A DNA stretch of 16,622 bases from an uncultured Oscillospiraceae bacterium (lineage in GTDB: Bacteria; Bacillota; Clostridia; Oscillospirales; Ruminococcaceae): assembly GCA_900555435.1 (NCBI GenBank), contig USLH01000042.1, positions 1-16,622 on the forward strand. The letters run 5' to 3'. This document shows positions 7,252 through 13,991 of the stretch, piece after piece. The notes beneath the pieces are model-generated. The model saw only the letters and a program-made list of their open reading frames with translations, was not told where the DNA came from and searched no databases. A program made the position numbers and the translations under genes. Numbering within the stretch: position 1 is the first letter of the stretch; each line of letters starts with the position of its first letter.

Positions 7252-7665
7252 TTATAGCCAGCTTTAAAAATTGCTCTGCGGCAGCTCCGGTGTCCCTTGG
7301 AGAAAAGCAGCAGCGGCCCGGCGATCCATTGCCCCAAAAGCGCCACCAGTCCGCCGCCCAGAAAGGACACAAGGACGGCGCTTTCTCTACCGTTTCCTTT
7401 CCGCCCCGTCCGATGGCGTGGGCGATCACTACGTTTGCACCCAAGAGGTTGACGATCAGCCCGATGATGGGGCTGTTTGCCCCTACGGCAGTGCGACGGC
7501 AGCGGTGCTTTCGGAGCCGGTAAGGTTTCCGACGATCGCCACGTCGGAGGCGTTGAAAAGCTGTTCCAAAATCGCCGTAGTCTCCACAGGCAGCGCAAAT
7601 TTCGGCAATTTGTCCCGGATGGATCCGTGCAGCATATCCAGAGGGTTTTTCTTTGATGCTTCCAT
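7244..7665 (-). pseudogene. Decayed N-terminal fragment of a MATE-family efflux transporter
   Basis: Only about the first 130-150 residues of a roughly 450-residue MATE protein remain, spread over different frames. From ATG 7665: DKLPKFALPVETTAILEQLFNASDVAIVGNLTG, the family's N-terminal signature. The frame then breaks near 7485-7506 and continues in another frame as VGANSPIIGLIVNL-LGANVVIAHAIGRGGKETVEKA, where about six residues usual between NL and GANVV are missing. It shifts again into VLVSFLGGGLVALLGQWIAGPLL, after which similarity fades and a stop falls against the terminator at 7202-7251. An imperfect 11-nt tandem repeat at 7485-7506 (shared ACGGCAG) could be the insertion that caused the first shift. 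No good ribosome binding site precedes 7665. Functional MATE pumps export drugs or metabolites by cation antiport; this copy cannot. Confidence 0.85.
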
Positions 7666-7736
7666 AAGAATTACCCAATTTTTTCATACGCCTTCATTAA
7701 CAATGCTTTTGTCAAGAGCTGTTTCCCAACGGGGGT

Positions 7737-8633
7737 TCACGAACTTTCCGTCTGCCCCTGCGTCCGGATCATGCGTTCCAATTCCCGGGCGGCCGCACTC
7801 AGCGGCTGCTCTTTTCTCTTTATCAGGACGATGCTGCGCTCCGGGATTGTCTCTTTTAAGCGGATCCGACAGACACCGTCGCCTTTCCGCAGGAATTCCT
7901 CCGGGACAAAACCGATCCCCAGGTCGGCTTCTACCATGGGAAGAATCTGGTCAGCGGTAAAGGCTTCGATGTCCGGCTTGTAGTTAAGTCCATGGGTGGT
8001 AAAAAGGGCGGAATAGAATTCATAGGATTTGGTACCGCTTCCCAAAGAGATCAGCGGGTAATCCTGCAGCTCGGAGAGAGAGACCTCCCGCCCAAGAAGA
8101 CCCGAAAAATACGGCGAACAAACCGCAGCTTCCCGGATGGGCCGCACCGCCGTTTCCGTTAAAGAGGCGGAGGGCACAGTGGGCGTGGTCACCAGCGCTA
8201 AGTCGGCAGCCCCTTCCTTTAAAGCGTCGATGGCCTGAGGGGTGGAATGGTTGCTGACCCGGATGTGGATGCCGGGATGCAAAAGCCGGAACCCCTTTAA
8301 CACCGGCAGCAGAAGGCACCGGAGCGCCACCTCGCTGGCGGCGAGAAACACCGTCCCGTTTTCCAGGTTCCGGCTGCTGAGGATCTCCGACTCTCCGGCT
8401 TCGATGTGTTCCATGGCGATGCGGATGTGCTCGTAAAGCCGTTCCCCCTCCGGCGTCAGCTTCATTCCCTTGTTGGAACGGGAAAAAAGCGGACAGTGAA
8501 GCTCTGCTTCCAGCTTCTTGATCGTCCGGGTCAGATTCGGCTGGTTGCTCAAAAGCAGTTTGGCGGCCTTTGAGACATTTCCGCATTTGGCGACATAGTA
8601 AAAAATACGATAGGAATCACAGGTGATATACAT
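7737..8633 (-). CDS. LysR-family transcriptional regulator
   Basis: 298 residues with a winged helix-turn-helix at 9-66 (YVAKCGNVSKAAKLLLSNQP, then TRTIKKLEAELHCPLFSR and the wing MKLTPEGERL), a linker helix, and a periplasmic-binding-like effector domain (about 92-292, FLAASEVALRCLLLPVLKGF, DLALVTTPT, ADLGIGFVPEEFL). The effector is unknown. ATG 8633 follows GAAGGG by 6 nt. It is divergent from the small membrane protein/YoaK unit, with back-to-back promoters and a T-N11-A box between them, so it most likely controls that unit and itself. The MATE fragment lies 71 nt downstream on the same strand and may once have been cotranscribed with it. Confidence 0.95.
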   Translation of the reverse strand: MYITCDSYRIFYYVAKCGNVSKAAKLLLSNQPNLTRTIKKLEAELHCPLFSRSNKGMKLTPEGERLYEHIRIAMEHIEAGESEILSSRNLENGTVFLAASEVALRCLLLPVLKGFRLLHPGIHIRVSNHSTPQAIDALKEGAADLALVTTPTVPSASLTETAVRPIREAAVCSPYFSGLLGREVSLSELQDYPLISLGSGTKSYEFYSALFTTHGLNYKPDIEAFTADQILPMVEADLGIGFVPEEFLRKGDGVCRIRLKETIPERSIVLIKRKEQPLSAAARELERMIRTQGQTESS

Positions 8634-8647
8634 TTAAGGCCCTTCTA

Positions 8648-8660
8648 TATCGAATAGATA
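8648..8660. promoter_or_regulatory. Candidate LysR box (T-N11-A dyad)
   Basis: TATC-GAATA-GATA is a perfect interrupted dyad of the T-N11-A form (extended ATATC/GATAT at 8647-8661). It is centred about 65 bp upstream of the predicted rightward transcription start (near 8719), the usual position of the recognition site for LysR activators, and lies downstream of the predicted lysR start, where bound protein would block lysR transcription. Assignment to this regulator is inference. Confidence 0.45.
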
Positions 8661-8683
8661 TTGTGAACATGTCAAACATATAT

Positions 8684-8712
8684 TTTACATATGGAATTAT
8701 TTGTATTATACT
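8684..8712 (+). promoter_or_regulatory. Promoter for the small membrane protein / YoaK unit
   Basis: TTTACA (8684-8689), 17-nt spacer, TATACT (8707-8712); predicted start near 8719. Its -10 element overlaps the -10 element of the leftward lysR promoter, so polymerase can probably occupy only one at a time. Confidence 0.65.
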
Positions 8713-8733
8713 GATCTTGATCAAGAATGTCAA
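8705..8733 (-). promoter_or_regulatory. Consensus promoter of the lysR gene
   Basis: On the minus strand TTGACA (8733-8728), a 17-nt spacer and TATAAT (8710-8705) match the sigma-A consensus at all twelve positions. The spacer holds the perfect 12-bp palindrome TCTTGATCAAGA (8715-8726), a second possible operator. Confidence 0.8.
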
Positions 8734-8763
8734 GGGCAGACCTGCCCCTGACGGGACTTTTTT
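8729..8763 (+). promoter_or_regulatory. Leader hairpin with T-run, possible attenuator
   Basis: GTCA (8729-8732) pairs with TGAC (8749-8752) and GGGCA (8734-8738) with TGCCC (8743-8747), with one A-C mismatch. Six T residues (8758-8763) follow after 5 nt, then the ribosome binding site AGGAAG (8764-8769). The gap between stem and T-run makes it a poor standard terminator; on the minus strand it lies upstream of the lysR -35 element. Confidence 0.3.
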
Positions 8764-8780
8764 AGGAAGCTGGCTTGAAA

Positions 8781-9056
8781 ATGGGATTGATGTTTGAAGT
8801 TTTAATGAGCATTCTGCTGGATGCGGCGGCCCTGATGCTGGTTTTGCGGCTCCTTCGGCTGGAGGGTGAGGAAAAGAAAAAATACCGGCTCCTTTCGGTG
8901 ACCTTTTCCCTGGGATTCCTGTTCGGTGTGATCGAAAAGTGCGCTTCCGGCGGCAGCTATGCTGTCATGATTCTCTTTGCGCTGGGTTTCATGCTCTCCT
9001 ATGGAGCGTTTGTCTTCACTTTCCCGGAAAAGAGGAAGCAGAATGTGCGCCATTAA
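8781..9056 (+). CDS. Small membrane protein of unknown function
   Basis: 91 residues with about three hydrophobic segments (residues about 5-26, 37-53 and 61-82) separated by a charged loop EGEEKKKYR and ending in a basic tail PEKRKQNVRH. I do not recognise the family. Upstream AGGAAG (8764-8769) is 11 nt from ATG 8781; an in-frame TTG at 8775 (two residues earlier, 5-nt spacing) and ATG 8790 are alternative starts. Its last 14 nt overlap the start of the YoaK gene, whose ribosome binding site lies inside this gene, so the two are probably translationally coupled and may work together in the membrane. Confidence 0.75.
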   Translation: MGLMFEVLMSILLDAAALMLVLRLLRLEGEEKKKYRLLSVTFSLGFLFGVIEKCASGGSYAVMILFALGFMLSYGAFVFTFPEKRKQNVRH

Positions 9057-9720
9057 GCCCTTCCGGGGGCAGATGTCCGACAGCTTCCGGGCGGCGGTCT
9101 TCATCGTCCTCTCCGGCGGCTTTCAGGACGCTTATACCTACACCTGCCGGGGCGAAGTCTTCGCCAACGCCCAGACGGGAAACATTGTGCTCTTAAGCAC
9201 GGCGCTGTTCCAGCGGGAGTGGATGACGGTGGTCAAATACCTGATCCCTGTATTGTCCTTCCTTGTAGGAACGGCAGTGGCGGAATGCGTCCACATCCGG
9301 CTGAAGGCCTGTGAAAAGATCCATTGGCGGCAGATTATCCTGCTTTGCGAGATCTTCCTGCTTCTGGGGGTAGGGTTTCTCCCGCCCGCTCTGGAGCCTC
9401 TTGCCAATGCGCTGGTGTCCTTTGTCTGCGCCATGCAGGTCCAGACCTTCCACAAGGTTCGGGGCCATGCTTATGCCAGCACCATGTGCATCGGAAACCT
9501 CCGCTCCGGGATGGAGGCCCTCTGCGCCTATTTCCGTATCCGGGAGAAGGAGATTCTCTGGAAGGCTCTGACCTATTTCAGCGTGATTCTGATTTTCGGC
9601 GTCGGTGCAGGCTTGGGCAGCATCCTGACCCTTGCCTTGGGGACACGATCCATCTGGATCTGCTGCCTCCTGCTGGCGGTCAGCTTCAGCATGATGTTCG
9701 TGCCGGAACGAAAAGAATAA
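9043..9720 (+). CDS. YoaK/DUF1275-family integral membrane protein
   Basis: 225 residues. The family signature is clear: GGFQDAYTYTCRGEVFANAQTGNIVLL (25-51), followed by further hydrophobic segments (about 64-82, 97-113, 117-134, 176-200, 205-220) and the conserved MQVQTFHKVRGHAYASTMCIGNLRSG region (131-156). DUF1275 proteins are widespread multi-pass membrane proteins without an established substrate. ATG 9043 is chosen because it follows AGAGGAAG closely and begins just before the conserved domain; earlier in-frame codons lie deep in the preceding gene. It overlaps the upstream small gene by 14 nt and is followed by a strong terminator. Regulation by the divergent LysR protein is inferred from promoter layout. 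Confidence 0.9.
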   Translation: MCAIKPFRGQMSDSFRAAVFIVLSGGFQDAYTYTCRGEVFANAQTGNIVLLSTALFQREWMTVVKYLIPVLSFLVGTAVAECVHIRLKACEKIHWRQIILLCEIFLLLGVGFLPPALEPLANALVSFVCAMQVQTFHKVRGHAYASTMCIGNLRSGMEALCAYFRIREKEILWKALTYFSVILIFGVGAGLGSILTLALGTRSIWICCLLLAVSFSMMFVPERKE

Positions 9721-9727
9721 AAAACAC

Positions 9728-9770
9728 AAAACCGCCGCAGAAGGGGATCGATCCCTCTGCGGCGGTTTTT
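9728..9770. terminator. Bidirectional rho-independent terminator
   Basis: A 14-bp stem (9728-9741 with 9756-9769, rich in CCGCCGC/GCGGCGG) encloses a second short dyad GGGATCGATCCC. T-runs flank it on both strands (TTTTTATTTTT rightward; the complement of AAAAAACACAAAA leftward). It separates the convergent YoaK and AraC genes, and the AraC stop codon lies at its edge. Confidence 0.92.
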
Positions 9771-10578
9771 ATTTTTCTCCATACCCCTGCCGGTACTGAT
9801 TCGGCGAGACCCCGTACCATTCCCGGAAGGCCCGAATAAAGTTGTTGGTGTCTCCGAATCCGCATTTGAAGGCGATCTGCGTCACCTGCAGTCCGGTGGT
9901 CTCCAAAAGCTCCTGAGCGTAGGAAAGGCGGTTTAAGAGAATGTACTGCTTGGGGCTGTAGCCCACCTGCTCCTTGAAAAGATGGGTCAGGTAGCAGTGG
10001 TTCAAAAAGAACCGATCTGCCAGATTGGAGATCCGCAGATCCTCGGTGAAGTGGGCTTCAATGTACCTCTGCACCTCGCTGATCCGGGCAGAAGGGGCGC
10101 TTTCCCGGATGGCAAAATTTTCCGGGCAACTGCGGGAGACTAAGATCAAAAGCTGCTCTATGATGCTGCGGATCATCTGGTCGCTGCGGGGCTCCCGGTT
10201 TTCGTATTCCTTTTGGAGCCGCCGGAACAGCTGCAGGGGGTAATCGCCCTCGCCAGAAAGATCTACACAGTGGCAGAAGCCAGCTGGACGGTTCCGGAAA
10301 ATCGCTGGCAGGTTGGAGGCAGGGAAGGCACGCTCCAGCTCGGCGGCATCCACGATGGCAAAGTAGCGGTAATAGGGGGTGGAGCGGACCTCCACTGAAT
10401 GCTGCTCAAAGCTGTTGATAAAGACGATGGAGCCGCTTTTAGCCGAATACTCCCGCCCGTCGATGGAAAAGCAGGCTTCGCCCGCCTCTACGAAGATCAT
10501 CTCTCCGGAGAGGTGATAGTGACTGTGCTGGGGCTGGGTGCTCTCACTGTAGCGGAGCTGGGAGATCAGGGGGCTCAT
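9769..10578 (-). CDS. AraC-family transcriptional regulator with cupin sensor domain
   Basis: 269 residues. The N-terminal part (about 15-75) is a cupin-type ligand domain with HSHYHLSGEMIFVEAGEA and SIVFINSFEQHSV, likely binding a small carbohydrate-like or organic effector. The C-terminal part has two helix-turn-helix motifs: 182-203 (LRISNLADRFFLNHCYLTHLFK) and 231-254 (QVTQIAFKCGFGDTNNFIRAFRE), then the family ending YGVSPNQYR. ATG 10578 follows AAAGGA with a 6-nt gap. It begins 18 nt after the isomerase-dehydrogenase fusion gene and is probably cotranscribed with it, so it is the likely regulator of the divergent redox cluster; the effector is unknown. Confidence 0.93.
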   Translation of the reverse strand: MSPLISQLRYSESTQPQHSHYHLSGEMIFVEAGEACFSIDGREYSAKSGSIVFINSFEQHSVEVRSTPYYRYFAIVDAAELERAFPASNLPAIFRNRPAGFCHCVDLSGEGDYPLQLFRRLQKEYENREPRSDQMIRSIIEQLLILVSRSCPENFAIRESAPSARISEVQRYIEAHFTEDLRISNLADRFFLNHCYLTHLFKEQVGYSPKQYILLNRLSYAQELLETTGLQVTQIAFKCGFGDTNNFIRAFREWYGVSPNQYRQGYGEK

Positions 10579-10596
10579 AGGCGTCCTTTCCGGCGA

Positions 10597-12342
10597 TCAG
10601 GCCATGGTTTCCAGCATTTTTAAGGTGACTTCCCACTTAGGCGCTTCCCTGTTTAACACACGGGTGAAGTCCTCGGCCATGTAGCTGCCCATCCGGGCGA
10701 CCTCCTTCCCCATACTTCCGGCAATGTGGGGAGTAAGGAAGACGTTTTGCATGGTCCAGAAGGGGCTGTCGGCTTCCGGAGGCTCCGGAAAAGTTACGTC
10801 CAGCAGGGCGGTGCGGGTGGGAACTTCCTTCAGCGCTCGGATCAGATCCGCCTCCACCACCTGTGCGCCCCGTCCGGTGTTGATGAAGGTGGCGTTTTCC
10901 TTCATTCGGGAGAAGTGCTCGTATTTGAGCATTCCTTTGGTGGTGGGGAGGTTTGCGATGTGGCAGGAGATGGTCTGGCATTCCGAGAAAATTTCCTCCA
11001 GCGTGGCGCGCTTGGCGTTTAAGCCGGCCAGCTTTTCGTCGCTGGCAAAGGGATCGTAGACCAGCACGTCCAGATCGTAGGACTTTAACAGCTGGCAGAC
11101 ATGGGAGCCGATCATGCCGGCGCCTAAAATGCCCACCTTCGTCCGGTAGTTGCAGGGGAAGGAGCGGTTGTAGTCGGAGCCGGCCTGCCGCCCCTCCTTA
11201 TCTTGAATCCGCAGACCCTGATAGAAGCCTTTTCCGGCTAAGATGATCTGAGCTACGGCGTATTCAGCTACGGGGATGGCGTTGGCGGCCCATGCGCTGA
11301 AGACCCGGATGCCCCTCTTTAAAAAGGGACGGGCAAAATGCTGAACCGATCCGGCAGAGTAGAATGCGGCTTTCAGGTTCGGCAGATACTTTGCAAGCTG
11401 CTCCTCCGTAAGAGCGGGCATTCCCCAAGTGGAGAAGAGATACTCGGCAGGCTCTAAGATCGCCCGGTTTTCTTCCAGCGTTTCGGAGCTTACGATGGTC
11501 TCCGGCAGCTCCAGAGCGTTGTTCAAGATTGCCATGGTGTGGGAGTCATAGACGTTGTGGACGTTTTCCGGATAGTCGCAGACGAAAACGGCGGCGGGCT
11601 TTTTCACCCACGCTTTCAATGCGGCGGCATCGGAGCGGAAGGCTTCGTCCTTGCCGTCCTTTACGAATTCCAGGATCAGGTCGTGGCGGCCGGGCGCTTT
11701 CTGAATCTCAGAAAGATAGGAAAGCCACGTTTCTTTCCCTTCTTCCAGCAGATGGGCTTCGTTTCCGGCAGACCAGTTGAAGACGTGGACGTTCATGAGC
11801 CAGGGGGCAAGAACTCGGATCTCCGCCAGCTGTTCTTCAAAGGTAACGTCGGGGTTCGGCTGCCAGTAGCAGCCCACGTTGGGCTGGTTTACCGCCTTTA
11901 AAAGGGCGACGGCGCCTTCTTTTGTCTGGGTGGCGGTGCGGCGGTGGAACTCGAAGCCTACCCGGATGCCGACTTCTGCGGCAGCCTTTGCGGCTTCCCG
12001 GATCCGGGAGGCCAAAGCGGAAAACTCCTCCGGTGTGCTTTCCTCATAGGTTTTTCGACCCGCCCAGATGCGGATCACCGGCGCTCCCAACGCTTTGGCG
12101 GAAGCAAGAACGGGGGAGAAATCCTCCCCCTCATCGGCATGAAAATAAGAACCGTAGGAGAGTACCGAAAGCCCCGCTTCTCTGCAAAGAGCGGCAGCCT
12201 TTTCCGCTGCGGGAAGATCCCCGGCGGGAACGTGGATGTCGCCGCCCCACTCGATGCCGGTGAGGTTTGCTTCTTTCGTAATAGAAACGACTTCCTCCAC
12301 GGATTTTTCCCGGAAGGTCACAGAGGTCATACCAGTTTTCAT
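10597..12342 (-). CDS. Fusion: sugar-phosphate-isomerase-like TIM barrel + D-2-hydroxyacid dehydrogenase
   Basis: 581 residues in one unbroken frame. Residues 1-248 match the xylose-isomerase-like TIM barrel (AP endonuclease 2 superfamily): GIEWGGD (29-35), GFEFH with Glu131 and His133, YWQPNPDV (159-166), NVHVFNW with His186, and ILEF with Glu225, the usual metal ligands, though Q161 stands where many members have Asp. Residues about 250-581 are a D-isomer 2-hydroxyacid dehydrogenase: NAD-binding GAGMIG (407-412) with Asp430, and the catalytic triad Arg491 (NTGRG), Glu520 (five residues after D515) and His539 (TPHIAG). Together they could isomerise a sugar-like substrate and oxidise or reduce a 2-hydroxy/2-keto acid with NAD(H). 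These domains are usually separate proteins. ATG 12342 has AAAGGG 9-10 nt upstream. It lies 18 nt before the AraC gene and is divergent from the flavoprotein operon. The substrate is unknown. Confidence 0.9.
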   Translation of the reverse strand: MKTGMTSVTFREKSVEEVVSITKEANLTGIEWGGDIHVPAGDLPAAEKAAALCREAGLSVLSYGSYFHADEGEDFSPVLASAKALGAPVIRIWAGRKTYEESTPEEFSALASRIREAAKAAAEVGIRVGFEFHRRTATQTKEGAVALLKAVNQPNVGCYWQPNPDVTFEEQLAEIRVLAPWLMNVHVFNWSAGNEAHLLEEGKETWLSYLSEIQKAPGRHDLILEFVKDGKDEAFRSDAAALKAWVKKPAAVFVCDYPENVHNVYDSHTMAILNNALELPETIVSSETLEENRAILEPAEYLFSTWGMPALTEEQLAKYLPNLKAAFYSAGSVQHFARPFLKRGIRVFSAWAANAIPVAEYAVAQIILAGKGFYQGLRIQDKEGRQAGSDYNRSFPCNYRTKVGILGAGMIGSHVCQLLKSYDLDVLVYDPFASDEKLAGLNAKRATLEEIFSECQTISCHIANLPTTKGMLKYEHFSRMKENATFINTGRGAQVVEADLIRALKEVPTRTALLDVTFPEPPEADSPFWTMQNVFLTPHIAGSMGKEVARMGSYMAEDFTRVLNREAPKWEVTLKMLETMA

Positions 12343-12387
12343 AAGTCAGCACCCTTTCTGTTCCAAAGAGGTCTTTTTTGTACCTTA

Positions 12388-12418
12388 ATCATATCCCGGA
12401 AGGCCCTTTTTGTGTCAG
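12388..12418 (-). promoter_or_regulatory. Possible promoter of the fusion gene-araC operon
   Basis: On the minus strand CTGACA (12418-12413) and TATGAT (12393-12388) are separated by 19 nt, a long spacer. A start near 12380 would give a leader of about 40 nt. It is weak evidence; a regulated promoter that needs an activator would fit. Confidence 0.35.
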
Positions 12419-12477
12419 CTTTTTTTGCGGAATCATATGCGTTTTTTGCTTTCAAAGAAACGAATTTAAAAAAACAA

Positions 12478-12509
12478 GCAAATTTTACATACGATTTGCA
12501 AACAAATGC
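12478..12509. promoter_or_regulatory. Candidate operator dyads in the divergent region 12343-12609
   Basis: The 267-nt AT-rich gap between the divergent fusion gene and flavoprotein gene contains GCAAAT (12478-12483), its inverted copy ATTTGC (12494-12499, ten nt between) and a further CAAATGC (12503-12509), around the 8-bp palindrome TTTGCAAA (12495-12502). Such repeated half-sites are plausible binding sites for the cluster's AraC protein. No good rightward -35/-10 pair was found (a TATCAT at 12534-12539 lacks a matching -35). AT-rich sequence makes chance matches likely. Confidence 0.3.
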
Positions 12510-12609
12510 AGACTCTTTTTCTTCCATTTATTTTATCATAAAAATAAGGAAAGAAAAAGGGGAATTCCTCGGAAAAACCGCATTATCACAACAAATGGAG
12601 GAAACGGAA

Positions 12610-13935
12610 ATGTTTCATTACAAAACCCTCGGTGACGTCCGTTCAGAAGCGGAAAAACAGCAAATCATTTTGCCGCTTTCGGAAAACACGTCCCTGTTAA
12701 AAAATCCGCTTGAAATAAAGGGAAAAACGGTTCCCAACCGCATCGCCATCCAGCCTATGGAGGGCTGCGACGGCACAGCGGAGGGCTGTCCCGGGGAGCT
12801 GACCCTGCGGCGGTACGACAAGTTCGCCGAAAGCGGGGCAGGCCTCATCTGGGAGGAAGCCACCGCCGTCTGGGAGGAAGGCCGTGCCAATCCGAGACAG
12901 CTCTGGATCAACGAAAAGAGCTTGGACGCCCTGAAGGCCATGACCGACCGGATCCGGGAGCTTTCCATGAAAAAGAACGGTTTTGCTCCCGTCATCCTCA
13001 TGCAGGCTACCCATTCCGGCCGGTACAGCAAGCCCCACGGCGTGCCGGAGCCGCTGATCGCTTACAACAACCCCATTTTCGAGAAAGAAAACCCCATCCC
13101 GGCGGATCGGATCGTCAGCGACGACTATCTCCGCCGCCTGATTGAGCGGATGGGAGAAGCGTCCCATTTGGCGGAGCTGGCGGGCTTCGACGGTGTGGAC
13201 ATCAAGTCCTGTCACCGGTATTTGGGAAGTGAACTGCTCTCTGCTTATAATCGCCCCGGCGATTTCGGCGGCAGCTTTGAAAACCGCACCCGTTTTTTAA
13301 GAGAGTCCATTCAGGCGGCGAAGGCTGCCGTTTCCTCGGACTTTTGTGTCGCCTCCCGGCTGAATATTTACGACGGTTTCCCTTACCCTTATGGCTTCGG
13401 CGTTTCCGAAAACGGCGGGGTGGAGCCGGAGCTTTCCGAGGCGGTGAAGCTGGTGGGGATCCTTCATAAGGATTTGGGACTGCCCCTTCTGGACATCACC
13501 ATCGGGAACCCTTACTTTAACCCCCATGTGAATCGCCCCGCCGACATCCAGCCCTATGAGTCCCCGGAGGATCCGCTGGTGGGTGTGGCACGGATGCTCG
13601 CCTGCACCAAGACGATTCAGGACGCCTATCCGGATCTGGTGCTGATCGGCTCCGGTCTTTCCTATCTGCGGCAGTTTGCTCCCCAGCTGGCAGCCGGCGG
13701 CATCGAGAATGGGTACTTTAAGCTGGCAGGCTTCGGACGGCTCAGCTTTGCGGACCCGGACTTTCCGAGAGAGGTGCTGGCAGGGCGGGAACTGGACCCT
13801 AGAAAATGCTGCATCACTTGCGGAAAATGCACCCAGCTCATGCGGTTCGGCTCCATGGCGGGCTGCGTGGTACGGGATTCGGTTTACACCAAGCTCTATC
13901 AGGAAAATGTGAACAGCAAGGAAAAACGGGTATAA
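12610..13935 (+). CDS. Old-Yellow-Enzyme-type NADH:flavin oxidoreductase with [4Fe-4S] motif, lacking the C-terminal FAD/NADH domain
   Basis: 441 residues. The FMN-binding TIM barrel is recognised by LLKNPLEIKGKTVPNRIAIQPM (29-50), MQATHSGRYSKP with His135/Arg138 (131-142), DGVDIKSCHRYLGSELLSAYNRPGDFGGSFENRTRFL (194-230), and the phosphate-binding region LIGSGLSY/FGRLSFADPDF. At the end, C401-x2-C404-x2-C407-x11-C419 is the iron-sulfur pattern of 2-enoate reductase, 2,4-dienoyl-CoA reductase and trimethylamine dehydrogenase. Those relatives continue with about 250-300 residues that bind FAD and NAD(P)H; here the chain stops 22 residues after C419. It would reduce an activated C=C bond (or act oxidatively) with electrons from another protein. 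ATG 12610 follows GGAGG (12597-12601) by 8 nt; an ATG at 12595 overlaps that site. First gene of a three-or-more-gene operon. Confidence 0.9.
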   Translation: MFHYKTLGDVRSEAEKQQIILPLSENTSLLKNPLEIKGKTVPNRIAIQPMEGCDGTAEGCPGELTLRRYDKFAESGAGLIWEEATAVWEEGRANPRQLWINEKSLDALKAMTDRIRELSMKKNGFAPVILMQATHSGRYSKPHGVPEPLIAYNNPIFEKENPIPADRIVSDDYLRRLIERMGEASHLAELAGFDGVDIKSCHRYLGSELLSAYNRPGDFGGSFENRTRFLRESIQAAKAAVSSDFCVASRLNIYDGFPYPYGFGVSENGGVEPELSEAVKLVGILHKDLGLPLLDITIGNPYFNPHVNRPADIQPYESPEDPLVGVARMLACTKTIQDAYPDLVLIGSGLSYLRQFAPQLAAGGIENGYFKLAGFGRLSFADPDFPREVLAGRELDPRKCCITCGKCTQLMRFGSMAGCVVRDSVYTKLYQENVNSKEKRV

Positions 13936-13991
13936 ACACTGCCGCCGGATAAAGGGGCAGCAGAACGCAAATATTGAAGGAGGATTTTCTT

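Noticed and set aside
11944..12609. Upstream extension of the OYE frame
   Set aside because: It overlaps the coding sequence of the fusion gene on the other strand and precedes the strong GGAGG site used by ATG 12610.
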